Source: Aquimarina acroporae | GTDB lineage: Bacteria > Bacteroidota > Bacteroidia > Flavobacteriales > Flavobacteriaceae | Direction: 5' to 3' | Assembly (NCBI RefSeq): GCF_023195925.1 | Contig: NZ_JALPRE010000006.1 | Coordinates: forward strand, 186,001-250,000 | DNA: 64,000 nt | Shown: positions 46,560-55,447 of the stretch, piece after piece | Layout of the letters: the number at the start of each line of letters is the position of its first letter | Position numbering within the stretch: position 1 is the first letter of the stretch | Program-made: the position numbers and the translations under genes | Notes under the pieces: generated by a model | What the model was told of the DNA's origin: nothing | Database searches by the model: none | The model's input: only the letters and a program-made list of their open reading frames with translations

Positions 46560-46567
46560 TAATTTTG
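46560..46567 (+). promoter_or_regulatory. -7 promoter box (TAnnTTTG) before the AhpD-like gene
   Basis: TAATTTTG ends 25 bases before the ATG at 46593. A T-rich stretch lies at about the -33 distance (46537-46544). This is the standard Bacteroidota housekeeping form rather than the ECF41 form. Confidence 0.4.
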
Positions 46568-46592
46568 TGGTGAATCAAAAAACTTTAAAAAA

Positions 46593-47033
46593 ATGGAAAG
46601 AATTCAAATTGACCAAGTAGAACCCACAGCGTATGAAGGATTGTTTGCTATAGAGAATTATCTTGCCAAAGCTAAATTAAGTACTACTCACAAACACTTA
46701 ATTAAGATTAGAGCTTCACAAATAAATCGATGTGCATTTTGTATTGATATGCATACCAAAGAAGCAATTAAAGATGGAGAAAGTCCTCAACGTATTTTTT
46801 TATTGAATAGCTGGGAGAAGACAGACCTATTCTCACAAGAGGAAAGGATTGTATTGCAAATGACAGAAGAGATTACCAATATTAATGAAGGAGGATTATC
46901 AGAAGATACCTATCAAGAAGCGATTTCTAAATTTGATGAACAGTATTTTTCACAAATTATAATGGCTATAGGTGTCATTAACTTTTGGAACAGAATTGCT
47001 GTAAGTACTTTAAAGCCTTTGCCGAATTCTTAA
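46593..47033 (+). CDS. Carboxymuconolactone decarboxylase / AhpD-like peroxidase-type protein
   Basis: 146 residues, all-helical CMD fold. INRCAFCIDMHTKEA carries the CxxC pair and the following His of AhpD-type alkylhydroperoxidases, so thiol redox chemistry is likely. It sits after the Crp-like gene, and such genes are typical companions of ECF41 sigma factors (the sigma gene is about 2 kb upstream). No ECF41 promoter was seen for this gene itself. Confidence 0.88.
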   Translation: MERIQIDQVEPTAYEGLFAIENYLAKAKLSTTHKHLIKIRASQINRCAFCIDMHTKEAIKDGESPQRIFLLNSWEKTDLFSQEERIVLQMTEEITNINEGGLSEDTYQEAISKFDEQYFSQIIMAIGVINFWNRIAVSTLKPLPNS

Positions 47034-47127
47034 AAGTCATCAATAAAGAAAAAGTGAATACTTCTGAACCTTTCTTTTTTCGAAGATACTAACAAGGAGT
47101 AGTAAGAGATCAGAATCTGGATTACAT

Positions 47128-47571
47128 CTAAAACGGCTTATCATAAATTTTATCTGAAATAATAGAATTTAAAATGAGGGAAGTAGTTAATTCACCATAA
47201 ACAGCTAGTCTGGCATTTAGATCTTCCAAATGTTTAGGATCTTTTACTACTCCTCGCATAAGCATACAATCCCGCCCGGTAAGTTTATGACATTCACTTA
47301 TTTCTGGAACAGTTTTTATAAATTCCTGAAACCTTTCTGTTTGGCCAAACCGTATTTTAATTGTAATATATACTCCTAATGGGTACCCTAATTTGTCTAA
47401 ACTTACTTTGGTATGATAAGATTCTATAATACCTGCATCTTCCATTTTTTGTATGCGCTCTGCAACTGTAGGAGATGATAACCCTACTTCCTTTGCTAAA
47501 TCCTTAAGAGGAATTCTAGCATTTTTTTGTAACATGCTTAAAATTGTCCAATTAATTTCGTCTATTTTCAT
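47128..47571 (-). CDS. Lrp/AsnC-family transcriptional regulator
   Basis: 147 residues. N-terminal winged HTH (about 5-55; WTILSMLQKNARIPLKDLA, GLSSPTVAERIQKM) and a RAM ligand-binding domain (about 70-145; GVYITIKIRFGQ, EISECHKLTGRDCML). Such regulators answer to amino acids. It is divergent from the DinB-fold gene; a 21-bp palindrome lies 17 bases before its start and probably mediates self-control. Confidence 0.93.
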   Translation of the reverse strand: MKIDEINWTILSMLQKNARIPLKDLAKEVGLSSPTVAERIQKMEDAGIIESYHTKVSLDKLGYPLGVYITIKIRFGQTERFQEFIKTVPEISECHKLTGRDCMLMRGVVKDPKHLEDLNARLAVYGELTTSLILNSIISDKIYDKPF

Positions 47572-47587
47572 TTGTTAGGTAAAAAAT

Positions 47588-47608
47588 TATTTTTGTATTA
47601 CAAAAATA
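47588..47608. promoter_or_regulatory. Palindrome in the Lrp/DinB divergent promoter region
   Basis: TATTTTTGT (47588-47596), ATT, ACAAAAATA (47600-47608): perfect 9-bp arms with a 3-base centre. Each arm also contains a TATTTTTG sequence fitting the -7 consensus, one on each strand. The minus-strand copy is placed to serve the Lrp gene. Binding of Lrp here would block its own promoter. Confidence 0.5.
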
Positions 47609-47662
47609 GGTTTTTTTGGCTAAATGGTTATTTTATTAATGGTTAATTATTGTTTTAGTCTT

Positions 47663-47670
47663 TAATTTTG
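47663..47670 (+). promoter_or_regulatory. -7 promoter box before the DinB-fold gene
   Basis: TAATTTTG ends 19 bases before the ATG at 47690 and matches TAnnTTTG. A clear -33 TTTG is not seen at the ideal distance. Confidence 0.4.
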
Positions 47671-47689
47671 AGTATTAAAATTTTAGGAA

Positions 47690-48208
47690 ATGACAATTAA
47701 AGATTTACAACCAAGAGAGTTTGACCCCTATTATGGCCAATACATTCATAAGCTTCGGGACAATCATACACTAATAGAAAGTTTTGAGGCCGGTAAAGAA
47801 ACTATGTCTAGTTTTTTTAAAGATATTCCACCAGAGAAACATGAATATTGCTATGCTGAGAATAAGTGGAGTTGCAAAGAGATACTACAACATCTTATTG
47901 ATACCGAACGAATATTTATGTACAGATGTTTCAGAATAGCACGTAATGATAAAACAGAATTAGCAGGTTTTGATCAAAACATTTACATAGAACCTTCTAA
48001 GGCAAATCAAAAAACAATGAATGATCTTTTAGGAGAGTTTCAGATTGTACGTGACGGGTCTATTTCCTTATTGAATAGCCTTACTCCAAATGATTTAAAA
48101 AATATAGGTACTGCAAATGGTGGTCATATGTCTGCGAGAGCAGCGGCTTTTACAATTACGGGACATGAAATTTGGCATAAAGATATCATTGTGGATAGAT
48201 ATTTATAA
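47690..48208 (+). CDS. DinB-fold (four-helix bundle) protein
   Basis: 172 residues of the DinB/YfiT type. Metal-site histidines can be placed at HLIDTE (about residue 64), GHMSAR and GHEIWHKDII, the usual H...H..H pattern. Members are thiol-dependent S-transferases using bacillithiol or mycothiol, or unknown metalloenzymes. It is divergent from the Lrp gene and probably its target. The 228 bases after it hold no gene. Confidence 0.82.
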   Translation: MTIKDLQPREFDPYYGQYIHKLRDNHTLIESFEAGKETMSSFFKDIPPEKHEYCYAENKWSCKEILQHLIDTERIFMYRCFRIARNDKTELAGFDQNIYIEPSKANQKTMNDLLGEFQIVRDGSISLLNSLTPNDLKNIGTANGGHMSARAAAFTITGHEIWHKDIIVDRYL

Positions 48209-48436
48209 AAACAGATGCACCAAATCAAGGAACCCTTTAAAATCTACAATTAGAAATATAGTTCTATCCCAAGAAATTTAAATTGATATTAGGATTAGCA
48301 GAATTTATGATTTCAGAATATATCAGTTTATGACAAGGGTCAATACTCTTTTATCTTGGGGTAGATACTCTTATTAAACTGAAAGATACATCTGTCTTTT
48401 AAAAATGTAGATGTCTAAATGTAAAAAATAAAAACC

Positions 48437-48922
48437 ATGAAAAACGCAGAATTTGAAATATATAAGCCAAGGTCAATACTCTTTAATGAGTTATTTATGG
48501 TGGAAAATTGGGCAGTCAAAATTTACCAAATCACCAATAAGACCAAATTTACATCGAGTAATATTTATAAGAATGTAATTCACCATCTTCCAGCTTGGTT
48601 AAAACAACTAGAAAACTCTAGGCTCCCGATCTATAAACATGCATTTTTGATAGTGCATGAGGCTCGAGAAGGAATTTGGATCTTATTAAATTGGTGGACA
48701 GGAGGGGAAATGATAGAAACCAAAGTGTTTTTTTCAAATTTTGAAAATCCCGCTGTAATTACCAATTCACCTTATAACACGAATTCACTTTTATGTGTGT
48801 GGGAATTAGAAGTTTTTGCCCATGAAAGAATTTCCTGGATTGAAAACGTACTTAAAAAAGCCGAAACGCCAGATTTTATAGGATACTCAAATGATGTTTT
48901 AAATAAACACCAAAACGCATAG
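48437..48922 (+). CDS. Conserved-looking hypothetical protein, cytoplasmic
   Basis: 161 residues, no signal peptide or membrane span, rich in Trp (about 9). I do not recognise a family. The mixture of helices and strands (KVFFSNFENPAVI, LLCVWELEVFAHERISWIENVL) and normal codon use suggest a real gene. It stands alone, with 228 bases before and 179 bases after. A 14-bp sequence at its codons 12-16 (48471-48484) repeats one upstream at 48338-48351. Confidence 0.6.
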   Translation: MKNAEFEIYKPRSILFNELFMVENWAVKIYQITNKTKFTSSNIYKNVIHHLPAWLKQLENSRLPIYKHAFLIVHEAREGIWILLNWWTGGEMIETKVFFSNFENPAVITNSPYNTNSLLCVWELEVFAHERISWIENVLKKAETPDFIGYSNDVLNKHQNA

Positions 48923-49101
48923 AAACAGTGCATTGATATGCTGAAATATGGTCAAAAAAAATATAGCTAGTACCGGTTTTTTGCCTGAAAAAGAGTTGAA
49001 TGTTTTGACAATCGGTTGATGTAATCAAAATTTCAAAAACATCTTGAATCTTTAAGGTTAAAGGACGGAAAACAATTTAAATTTTTGATATTTAATTAGT
49101 T

Positions 49102-51735
49102 ATGAAAAATTTCTTATTTTTTGTATGGGGATTTATATGCCTGTTTTCAGGAAATGCGATATCTCAGGATACAATTTCGAAGCGCATTTACACCACTACA
49201 TATTTAGAGGATATGGTACCACCAAAAATCGATGGAATTATAAATGATGAGGCCTGGGATTTGGTAAGGTGGAGTGGCAATTATGTCGAATGGAGTCCAG
49301 ATGAAAATACAGAGCCTTCATACCAATCGAAGCTAAAAATCTTATATGATGAAAAAAATATATATGTCGCATTTCGATGTTATGATAATGAACCTGAAAA
49401 AATAGTGAGTAGGTTATCTAGACGTGATGGATTTGATGGAGATTGGGTAGAAATTAACATAGGCAGTCTTGGGGATTTAAGAACGGCATACTCGTTTACG
49501 ATTTCGGTTTCTGGAGTACTAGGAGATGAATACATAAGTAATGATGGCGGAAACTGGGACAATACATGGAATCCGATTTGGTACGCCAAAACAAACATTG
49601 ACGATCAGGGTTGGACTGCTGAAATACGAATTCCTCTGAGTCAAATTCGTTTCGGGAAGGAGAAAAAACAAATTTGGGGAATACAATCGACAAGAAGGTT
49701 CTTTAGGAAAGAAGAACGGTCTGTGTGGCAACGTACCCCGCGTAATGCCCCAGGATGGGTAAGTAGTTTTGGAGAATTGCACGGAATTACAAATCTCAAA
49801 TCGCAAAAGCAACTTGAGATACAACCTTATCTGGTTGCATCTCAGAATGAATTAGGACGAAGTACCTTAAATCCACTGGTGAAAAAAAGCGAAACCAAAC
49901 TTAATCTTGGTTTAGATGGCAAATGGGGGATAACCAATGATTTAACACTTGATTTTACAATTAATCCTGATTTTGGACAAGTAGAAGCTGATCCTTCTGC
50001 CATTGCATTAGATGGTTTTCAAATTTTCTTTCAAGAAAGACGCCCGTTTTTCATTGAAAATAAAAACATCTTTGACTATACATTTTCCAGCTCAGTAAAC
50101 GGGGGACGGACTTTCGGATTTGATAACCTGTTTTACTCTAGACGAATTGGTCGCTCCCCACAAGGAGCAACTTCGTTAGCTGAAAATGAGTTTAGTGATC
50201 AACCTAATATTACTACTATTTTAGGAGCAGCAAAGTTTAGTGGAAAAACTCAAGATGGTTGGTCTATAGGTATATTAGAAGCAGTAACCGAAAAAGAAAC
50301 GGCTGATATAGTTGGACCCAATGGAGAACGTGAAGAAACTGTTGAACCTTTTACAAATTATCTTGTATCTAGAATACAGAAAGATTTTAATGATAATAAT
50401 ACATTCATAGGCGGTATATTCACTGCCACAAATAGAAATCTAAGTGATAACCTTGAATTTTTGCACGAATCGGCATATACTGGTGGCTTAGATTTTACGC
50501 ATAATTGGAAGAATAGAGCCTACTATTTTAAAGGGAATTTTGTGTTTAGTAAAGTTAACGGAAGTGCTCAAGCTATCACCCGAACACAACAATCAATTAC
50601 CCATTTGTTTCAAAGAGAAGGAGCAGATCATCTAGATGTAGCTACTAATCTTACGACTTTAACGGGAAGCGGAGGTAATATTCAGGTGGGGAAGGGCGCC
50701 GGGAACTGGCTTTTTCAAACCGGTGTTACCTGGCGTTCTCCAGAGTTAGAATTAAATGATTTGGGCTTCCAACTTCGTGCAGATGACATGAGATATTATG
50801 GCTGGGTGGGGTATAGAACCACTAAACCTCTTAAGAATATGAGAGCTTGGAGGGTAAATTATAATCAATTTGCAGCTTTTGATTTTGGAGGTAATTTTAA
50901 CGAACTTCTTTTCAATATTAATGCTTGGCTTAACTTAAAAGATAATACCTGGATTAATTTGTTTTCTGATCTAAAACCAGTGAACTATAATAATTTCTTA
51001 TTGAGAGGTGGACCGAGGTTTCGATTGCCTCCAGAATATACCCTTGGAGGCAGTATTACTTCAGATAATAGGAAAAAACTACGTTTTGGAGTTAATTTTT
51101 CGAACCAGATAGCTACAGAAAATGCACTTTCTCGCTATTCTGTGGGAGGAAGCATAACCTATCAACCATTAAATGCTTTAACAATTTCACTATCTCCTTC
51201 TTATACTAGGGTAAAAGATAAGCTTCAATATGTTTCTGCAAATTCGTTCGTTGGTCGATCAAGATATATTCTAGGGGAAATCGAACAGCAAACATTTAAT
51301 ATTCCTTTACGCCTAGATTATATTCTTACTCCCACATTAAGTTTGCAATATTGGGGACAACCGTTCATATCTCAAGGAAGATATCAAGAGTTCAAATATG
51401 TAAATGACCCAATAGCCAATACACTAAACGATAGAATATCATTATTCTCTAATGAGCAAATAAATTTGGAATCCAATAGCTATCAAATTGATGAAAATAT
51501 AGATGGTACAGTAGATTATTCTTTTATTCAACCAGATTTTTCATTTATACAATGGCGATCCAATATGGTATTGCGATGGGAGTATACTCCCGGTTCTGAG
51601 TTATATTTTGTTTGGAGTCAAGACGCTTCTAATTTTGGTAATTTCAATAATAATCTTACCACTGATTTAAAAGAAAATATTAAAGATGTGAATAATATTT
51701 TTCTAATAAAATTCACCTATAGATTTTTAAAATAA
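49102..51735 (+). CDS. DUF5916 outer-membrane barrel protein with CBM9-like domain
   Basis: 877 residues. Signal peptide 1-21 (NAISQ), a CBM9/DOMON-like beta-sandwich (about 35-230; PPKIDGIINDEAWDLVRWSG) and a long DUF5916 region (about 235-877) with the alternating pattern of a beta-barrel, ending in an aromatic-terminated strand (LIKFTYRFLK). Sequence FTINPDFGQVEADPS and FFQERRPFFIEN are family marks. Its function is unknown; related proteins are thought to sit in the outer membrane. A GNAT gene follows after five bases, so they share a transcript. Confidence 0.85.
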   Translation: MKNFLFFVWGFICLFSGNAISQDTISKRIYTTTYLEDMVPPKIDGIINDEAWDLVRWSGNYVEWSPDENTEPSYQSKLKILYDEKNIYVAFRCYDNEPEKIVSRLSRRDGFDGDWVEINIGSLGDLRTAYSFTISVSGVLGDEYISNDGGNWDNTWNPIWYAKTNIDDQGWTAEIRIPLSQIRFGKEKKQIWGIQSTRRFFRKEERSVWQRTPRNAPGWVSSFGELHGITNLKSQKQLEIQPYLVASQNELGRSTLNPLVKKSETKLNLGLDGKWGITNDLTLDFTINPDFGQVEADPSAIALDGFQIFFQERRPFFIENKNIFDYTFSSSVNGGRTFGFDNLFYSRRIGRSPQGATSLAENEFSDQPNITTILGAAKFSGKTQDGWSIGILEAVTEKETADIVGPNGEREETVEPFTNYLVSRIQKDFNDNNTFIGGIFTATNRNLSDNLEFLHESAYTGGLDFTHNWKNRAYYFKGNFVFSKVNGSAQAITRTQQSITHLFQREGADHLDVATNLTTLTGSGGNIQVGKGAGNWLFQTGVTWRSPELELNDLGFQLRADDMRYYGWVGYRTTKPLKNMRAWRVNYNQFAAFDFGGNFNELLFNINAWLNLKDNTWINLFSDLKPVNYNNFLLRGGPRFRLPPEYTLGGSITSDNRKKLRFGVNFSNQIATENALSRYSVGGSITYQPLNALTISLSPSYTRVKDKLQYVSANSFVGRSRYILGEIEQQTFNIPLRLDYILTPTLSLQYWGQPFISQGRYQEFKYVNDPIANTLNDRISLFSNEQINLESNSYQIDENIDGTVDYSFIQPDFSFIQWRSNMVLRWEYTPGSELYFVWSQDASNFGNFNNNLTTDLKENIKDVNNIFLIKFTYRFLK

Positions 51736-51740
51736 CATAT

Positions 51741-52202
51741 ATGAAAATAACGGCCAATATACGCTTTGCCGAATTTGAAGATGTTCGACAAATAATAGAA
51801 TTATGCTATTTACATGCGATCTACGAAAAAGAGACATATAATTTAGATGGTCAACTTAACCGGTTAGCTTTAGATCTTTTTACAGAGGCTCCCAAGTTAT
51901 ACTGTTTAGTAGTAGAAAGTAACAAAGAGTTGATAGGGTATGCAACTTATATGAAACAATATACCACCTGGGATGCTAAAGAATATGTTTACATGGATTG
52001 CCTGTTTATTAAAGATTTTGCTCGAGGGCTTGGACTAGGTGAACGACTAATTCGTAGAATTCAACAGGAAAGTAAAAATATAGGGTGTTCTCTAATTCAA
52101 TGGCAAACACCGGAATTTAATACAAAAGCAATCAAATTTTATGATCGTATTGGAGCCCATTCAAAAAGTAAAGAACGTTTTTTTCTAGAAGTTGATAAGT
52201 AA
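51741..52202 (+). CDS. GNAT-family N-acetyltransferase
   Basis: 153 residues with the whole GNAT fold. The acetyl-CoA loop is FARGLGLGERLIRRI (R/Q-x-x-G-x-G/A motif) at about residue 94, and LEVGDK-like C-terminal strand FFLEVDK. The start lies five bases after the DUF5916 gene. The substrate amine cannot be inferred. Confidence 0.88.
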   Translation: MKITANIRFAEFEDVRQIIELCYLHAIYEKETYNLDGQLNRLALDLFTEAPKLYCLVVESNKELIGYATYMKQYTTWDAKEYVYMDCLFIKDFARGLGLGERLIRRIQQESKNIGCSLIQWQTPEFNTKAIKFYDRIGAHSKSKERFFLEVDK

Positions 52203-52273
52203 TATCAATGATTTCTCTGGGTCGTTAGGTAATAAGTAGGGAATTGTACTATTAGAATTCAAAATTCTTTGTG

Positions 52274-52310
52274 AAATTTAAGAGGTCTCTTTCAGGACTT
52301 TCTTAAATTT
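52274..52310. promoter_or_regulatory. Inverted repeat before the TolB/TPR/AraC regulator
   Basis: AAATTTAAGA (52274-52283) and TCTTAAATTT (52301-52310) are perfect 10-bp arms around 17 bases. There is no T-run, so an operator or leader hairpin is more likely than a terminator. It ends directly before an ATG mini-frame (52311-52331). Confidence 0.4.
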
Positions 52311-52327
52311 ATGGACTATTTATCTAA

Positions 52328-54118
52328 TTGAATACACTGAGTTCTAACATATCCTCCTTAGACAAGTCTATCGTCGTACTTCCATTCAGGAATCTGAGTG
52401 GAGATGTATCATATGAGTATTTCTGCGACGGAATTACAGAAGAAATTATAAGCGCACTCTCTAAGATTAATGGTCTCAAAGTAACGGCGAGAACTTCTTC
52501 TTTTGCCTTTAAAGGGAAACCAACAGATATACGCATAATAGGTAATGAGTTAGGAGTAACCAATGCGGTAGAAGGAAGTATAAGAATTGCCAATGATCGT
52601 ATTAGAATCATGGCACAGTTAACACGAACCGATACGGGTTTTTTACTTTGGTCTGAAAAGTTTGATCGAAAACTAGTTGATGTTTTTGAACTTCAAGATG
52701 AAATTAGTGTTTTAATTGCCGATAAAATTCGAGAGAATTTTGGACATATAGATATCGATGAATCTCTTACGACCGTTCATACTCAAAATTTAAAGGCATA
52801 TCAATGGTATCTCAAAGGAAGATACTACCAGCTTACTTGGAGTCTATCTCAGATAGAGAAAGCTATCGATTATTACCAACAAAGTGCAAGAATAGACACT
52901 TCATATGCAGATCCGGTAGTAGCCATTGGTTGGTGTTATGCCATTTTAGCCAGTTGGGGACATATAGATAGGGTAGAAGGACTACTAAAAGCAAACGAGT
53001 ATCTAGACAAAGGGTATGAGTTAAATACAGATTCTTATATGGGCCATTTTGCCAAAGCAACGATTAGTTTTTGGGGGAATTGGAACTTCGAGGATGGTTA
53101 CCAAGAATTGCAGGAATGTTTGCGTGTAAATCCATTTTTTGGAGAAGCCAATGAAGCTTTGGCAGAGTTGTATACTGCAAATGGTTTATTTGATGAAGCG
53201 ATTAAAGAAACCAATAAAATCCTAAAAATTAATCCGCTTTCGCCTAACCATTATTATACAAGAGGTAATATTTACTTTTTACAGAAGGATTATAAAAATG
53301 CGATACAATGTTTTGAGAGTTCTTTGAGGTTAGATAGTAGTTTCGATCTAAGTAGACATTTGAAATTAGCGTGCTTTTTATTTCAGAAGGATAAAGAAGC
53401 CACAATGTCTTATGCAAGGGCGTTCCTCGATGATAGTTTTATTATCATAGTCGAATCGATTTTTGATGCGATTAACCACAAAAAAACTATTCAATATGAC
53501 GAAAACCTGCTGTCCGAGGATGTAAACTTAATGGTACATTGGGATTTCTATTACTTGATCTATTGCAGAAAAACAGATGAGGTGTTGCATCGGTTAGAGC
53601 GTATGGTACAGAATCGAATTGGGCAAATACTCAATTTTCAGTTTGATCCATTTTTGGAGCCTATTAGAACAACAGAAACCTATAAACGGTTGATATCTGA
53701 GGTGTTTGGAAATGTAGAACTACCCATAGGTAATGTTGATCACTATTCAAAAAAGGAAAAGCAATCTGGTTTTTCTAACGAAGAAGTAAAACTTTTGGAG
53801 TTAAAAGTATCGAAGTATCTGGATGATAATCAGGCCTTCTTAAATCCAGACCTGTCATTGCGTTCTATGGCCGCTACCATAGAACTACACCCCAATAAAC
53901 TTTCAAAATTTATAAATGATTATTTGCAAACCAATTTTAGCGAACTTATTAATAGCAAACGTTTAGAACACTTTAAAAAGATTGCAGTAGATCCTAAAAA
54001 CAAACACTTAACACTGCTGGGCTTAGCATACGACAGTGGTTTTAATTCTAAAACTGTATTCAATACATATTTTAAAAAAGTGATTGGGATGACTCCAAAA
54101 CAGTGGATGAAAAATTAG
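52328..54118 (+). CDS. TolB-like / TPR / AraC-type HTH regulator
   Basis: 596 residues if the TTG at 52328 is the start. A stop codon lies immediately upstream in frame and no ATG occurs near the beginning, so a TTG start is needed unless a frameshift joins it to the ATG mini-frame at 52311. The N-terminal domain is FlgO/TolB-like (about 10-130; SIVVLPFRNLSGDVSYEYFC, DGITEEII), followed by TPR repeats (about 150-370) and an AraC-type HTH (about 500-595; LRSMAATIELHPNKLSKFIND, LGLAYDSGFNSKTVFNTYFK). No membrane span or receiver is present. This is the layout seen in cyclase-like and LuxR-like regulators with a TolB domain. Target unknown. Confidence 0.8.
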   Translation: MNTLSSNISSLDKSIVVLPFRNLSGDVSYEYFCDGITEEIISALSKINGLKVTARTSSFAFKGKPTDIRIIGNELGVTNAVEGSIRIANDRIRIMAQLTRTDTGFLLWSEKFDRKLVDVFELQDEISVLIADKIRENFGHIDIDESLTTVHTQNLKAYQWYLKGRYYQLTWSLSQIEKAIDYYQQSARIDTSYADPVVAIGWCYAILASWGHIDRVEGLLKANEYLDKGYELNTDSYMGHFAKATISFWGNWNFEDGYQELQECLRVNPFFGEANEALAELYTANGLFDEAIKETNKILKINPLSPNHYYTRGNIYFLQKDYKNAIQCFESSLRLDSSFDLSRHLKLACFLFQKDKEATMSYARAFLDDSFIIIVESIFDAINHKKTIQYDENLLSEDVNLMVHWDFYYLIYCRKTDEVLHRLERMVQNRIGQILNFQFDPFLEPIRTTETYKRLISEVFGNVELPIGNVDHYSKKEKQSGFSNEEVKLLELKVSKYLDDNQAFLNPDLSLRSMAATIELHPNKLSKFINDYLQTNFSELINSKRLEHFKKIAVDPKNKHLTLLGLAYDSGFNSKTVFNTYFKKVIGMTPKQWMKN

Positions 54119-54129
54119 CTCTCGATATA

Positions 54130-55227
54130 TTAAAGGGTTTCTATAAGTAACTTTGCAATGGGTTTTAAAATTTCTTGTCTATAATCTTCATGATAATCAC
54201 AATTACCAAGAACTACTAATCCAATCTTTTTTTCAGGAATTAGCATTAAGAAACTTCTAAAACCTTTATCTCCTCCAAAATGCCCTACAGCTTTATAATT
54301 ATCTAAATTATATAGCTGAAAACCTAATCCAATAAACGAAGTTAAGTCGGTAGAAGGTTTAGTCATTTGGTGATACATAGATTTAGGATTGGAATGATAT
54401 TCGTTTAAAAATAGATGCATCCAATTTGATAATTCCTTCACAGAAGCATTTAATGTGCTACTAGGAGCATGTTCTCTAGTATACGGATATGTTTTTCTAA
54501 CATAAACTTTATTACTAATCTTTTTTTGTGAATGCGGACTTGTTTTTAAACTATCTGGAATCTTGTAATATCTAAAATCACTGGTATTCATGTTGTTTTT
54601 AGAAAGGATGCTGTCTTTCAAATAGTCTTCAAAAGAAATGCCGGAAGCTTTTTCAATGATTAACCCCAAAATATTATATCCTAAGTTACTATAATAATAT
54701 TGAGTTGATGGTTCAGAACGCAGGGTAAGCGTAAGGTTTAGAATGTAATCATTTAAACTGCTTTTGTGCAGATTATTTCTCTCCCAATGGTAATTCTTAA
54801 CATCTGGGAGCCCCGAGGTATGATTTAATAATTGCTTAACGGTTATTTCTTTTATACGTTCATCTTTATATGGTAGTTCAGGTATGAGATCTACAAGTTT
54901 ATTATCCAGATTTAATTTTTCATCCTCTACTAATTCCATAATAGCGATTCCTGTAAATAGCTTGCTTATAGATGCGGTATGAAATACTGAGTTTTCAGAA
55001 ATAGTATCTTTAGTTCCAATGGTGGTAACACCATAACCTTTGGTATACACAAAACTTGTGTCTTTTAGTACTCCAATTGCCAGTCCGGGAATATTATATT
55101 CTTTCATTTTTTGATGTACTATGGCATCTATTTTGTCGCTTACTGTAGTATTCTGAGCGTATAATTCTGTTAGAGATCCGAAAAAACTGATTGCTAACAA
55201 TAAGAAAGTATATGTGTATTTAGACAT
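54130..55227 (-). CDS. Serine hydrolase of the class C beta-lactamase family, exported
   Basis: 365 residues. Signal peptide 1-24 (LYAQ), then a beta-lactamase/transpeptidase-like domain. The SxxK nucleophile motif is SISK at about residue 88, YSNLGYN provides YxN near residue 175, and HFGGDKG near 325 the HxG element. Members include D-aminopeptidases and esterases; true beta-lactamase activity is not implied. It converges with the TolB/TPR/AraC gene (11 bases apart) and is divergent from another serine hydrolase gene of the same family at 55448. Confidence 0.88.
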   Translation of the reverse strand: MSKYTYTFLLLAISFFGSLTELYAQNTTVSDKIDAIVHQKMKEYNIPGLAIGVLKDTSFVYTKGYGVTTIGTKDTISENSVFHTASISKLFTGIAIMELVEDEKLNLDNKLVDLIPELPYKDERIKEITVKQLLNHTSGLPDVKNYHWERNNLHKSSLNDYILNLTLTLRSEPSTQYYYSNLGYNILGLIIEKASGISFEDYLKDSILSKNNMNTSDFRYYKIPDSLKTSPHSQKKISNKVYVRKTYPYTREHAPSSTLNASVKELSNWMHLFLNEYHSNPKSMYHQMTKPSTDLTSFIGLGFQLYNLDNYKAVGHFGGDKGFRSFLMLIPEKKIGLVVLGNCDYHEDYRQEILKPIAKLLIETL

Positions 55228-55447
55228 GTATTTGTTTTTTGATTGATATCACAAAATTGATAAAATAATCTGACAATACTAACAAGTTTATTTCCTGAAA
55301 ATTTAAAATTTAAAGCTCTTTCCATAATCATCCAAAAGGTTCGGATTTTCATTTCGTAGGTTCCGAATTGTATTTCAGAACGATTGCCTTTTGTTTTCTG
55401 AACACCTTTGTCTCATCAAAATTTTAATAATCGAAAAACGAAAAGTT

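Noticed and set aside
52274..52310. Inverted repeat as terminator of the GNAT gene
   Set aside because: AT-rich arms, 17-base loop and no T-run after the stem.
55391..55447. Possible ECF41-type promoter before the serine hydrolase (TTTGTCTCATC near 55407)
   Set aside because: No GTCACA-like sequence 17 bases upstream; the -10-like part alone is too short to count.
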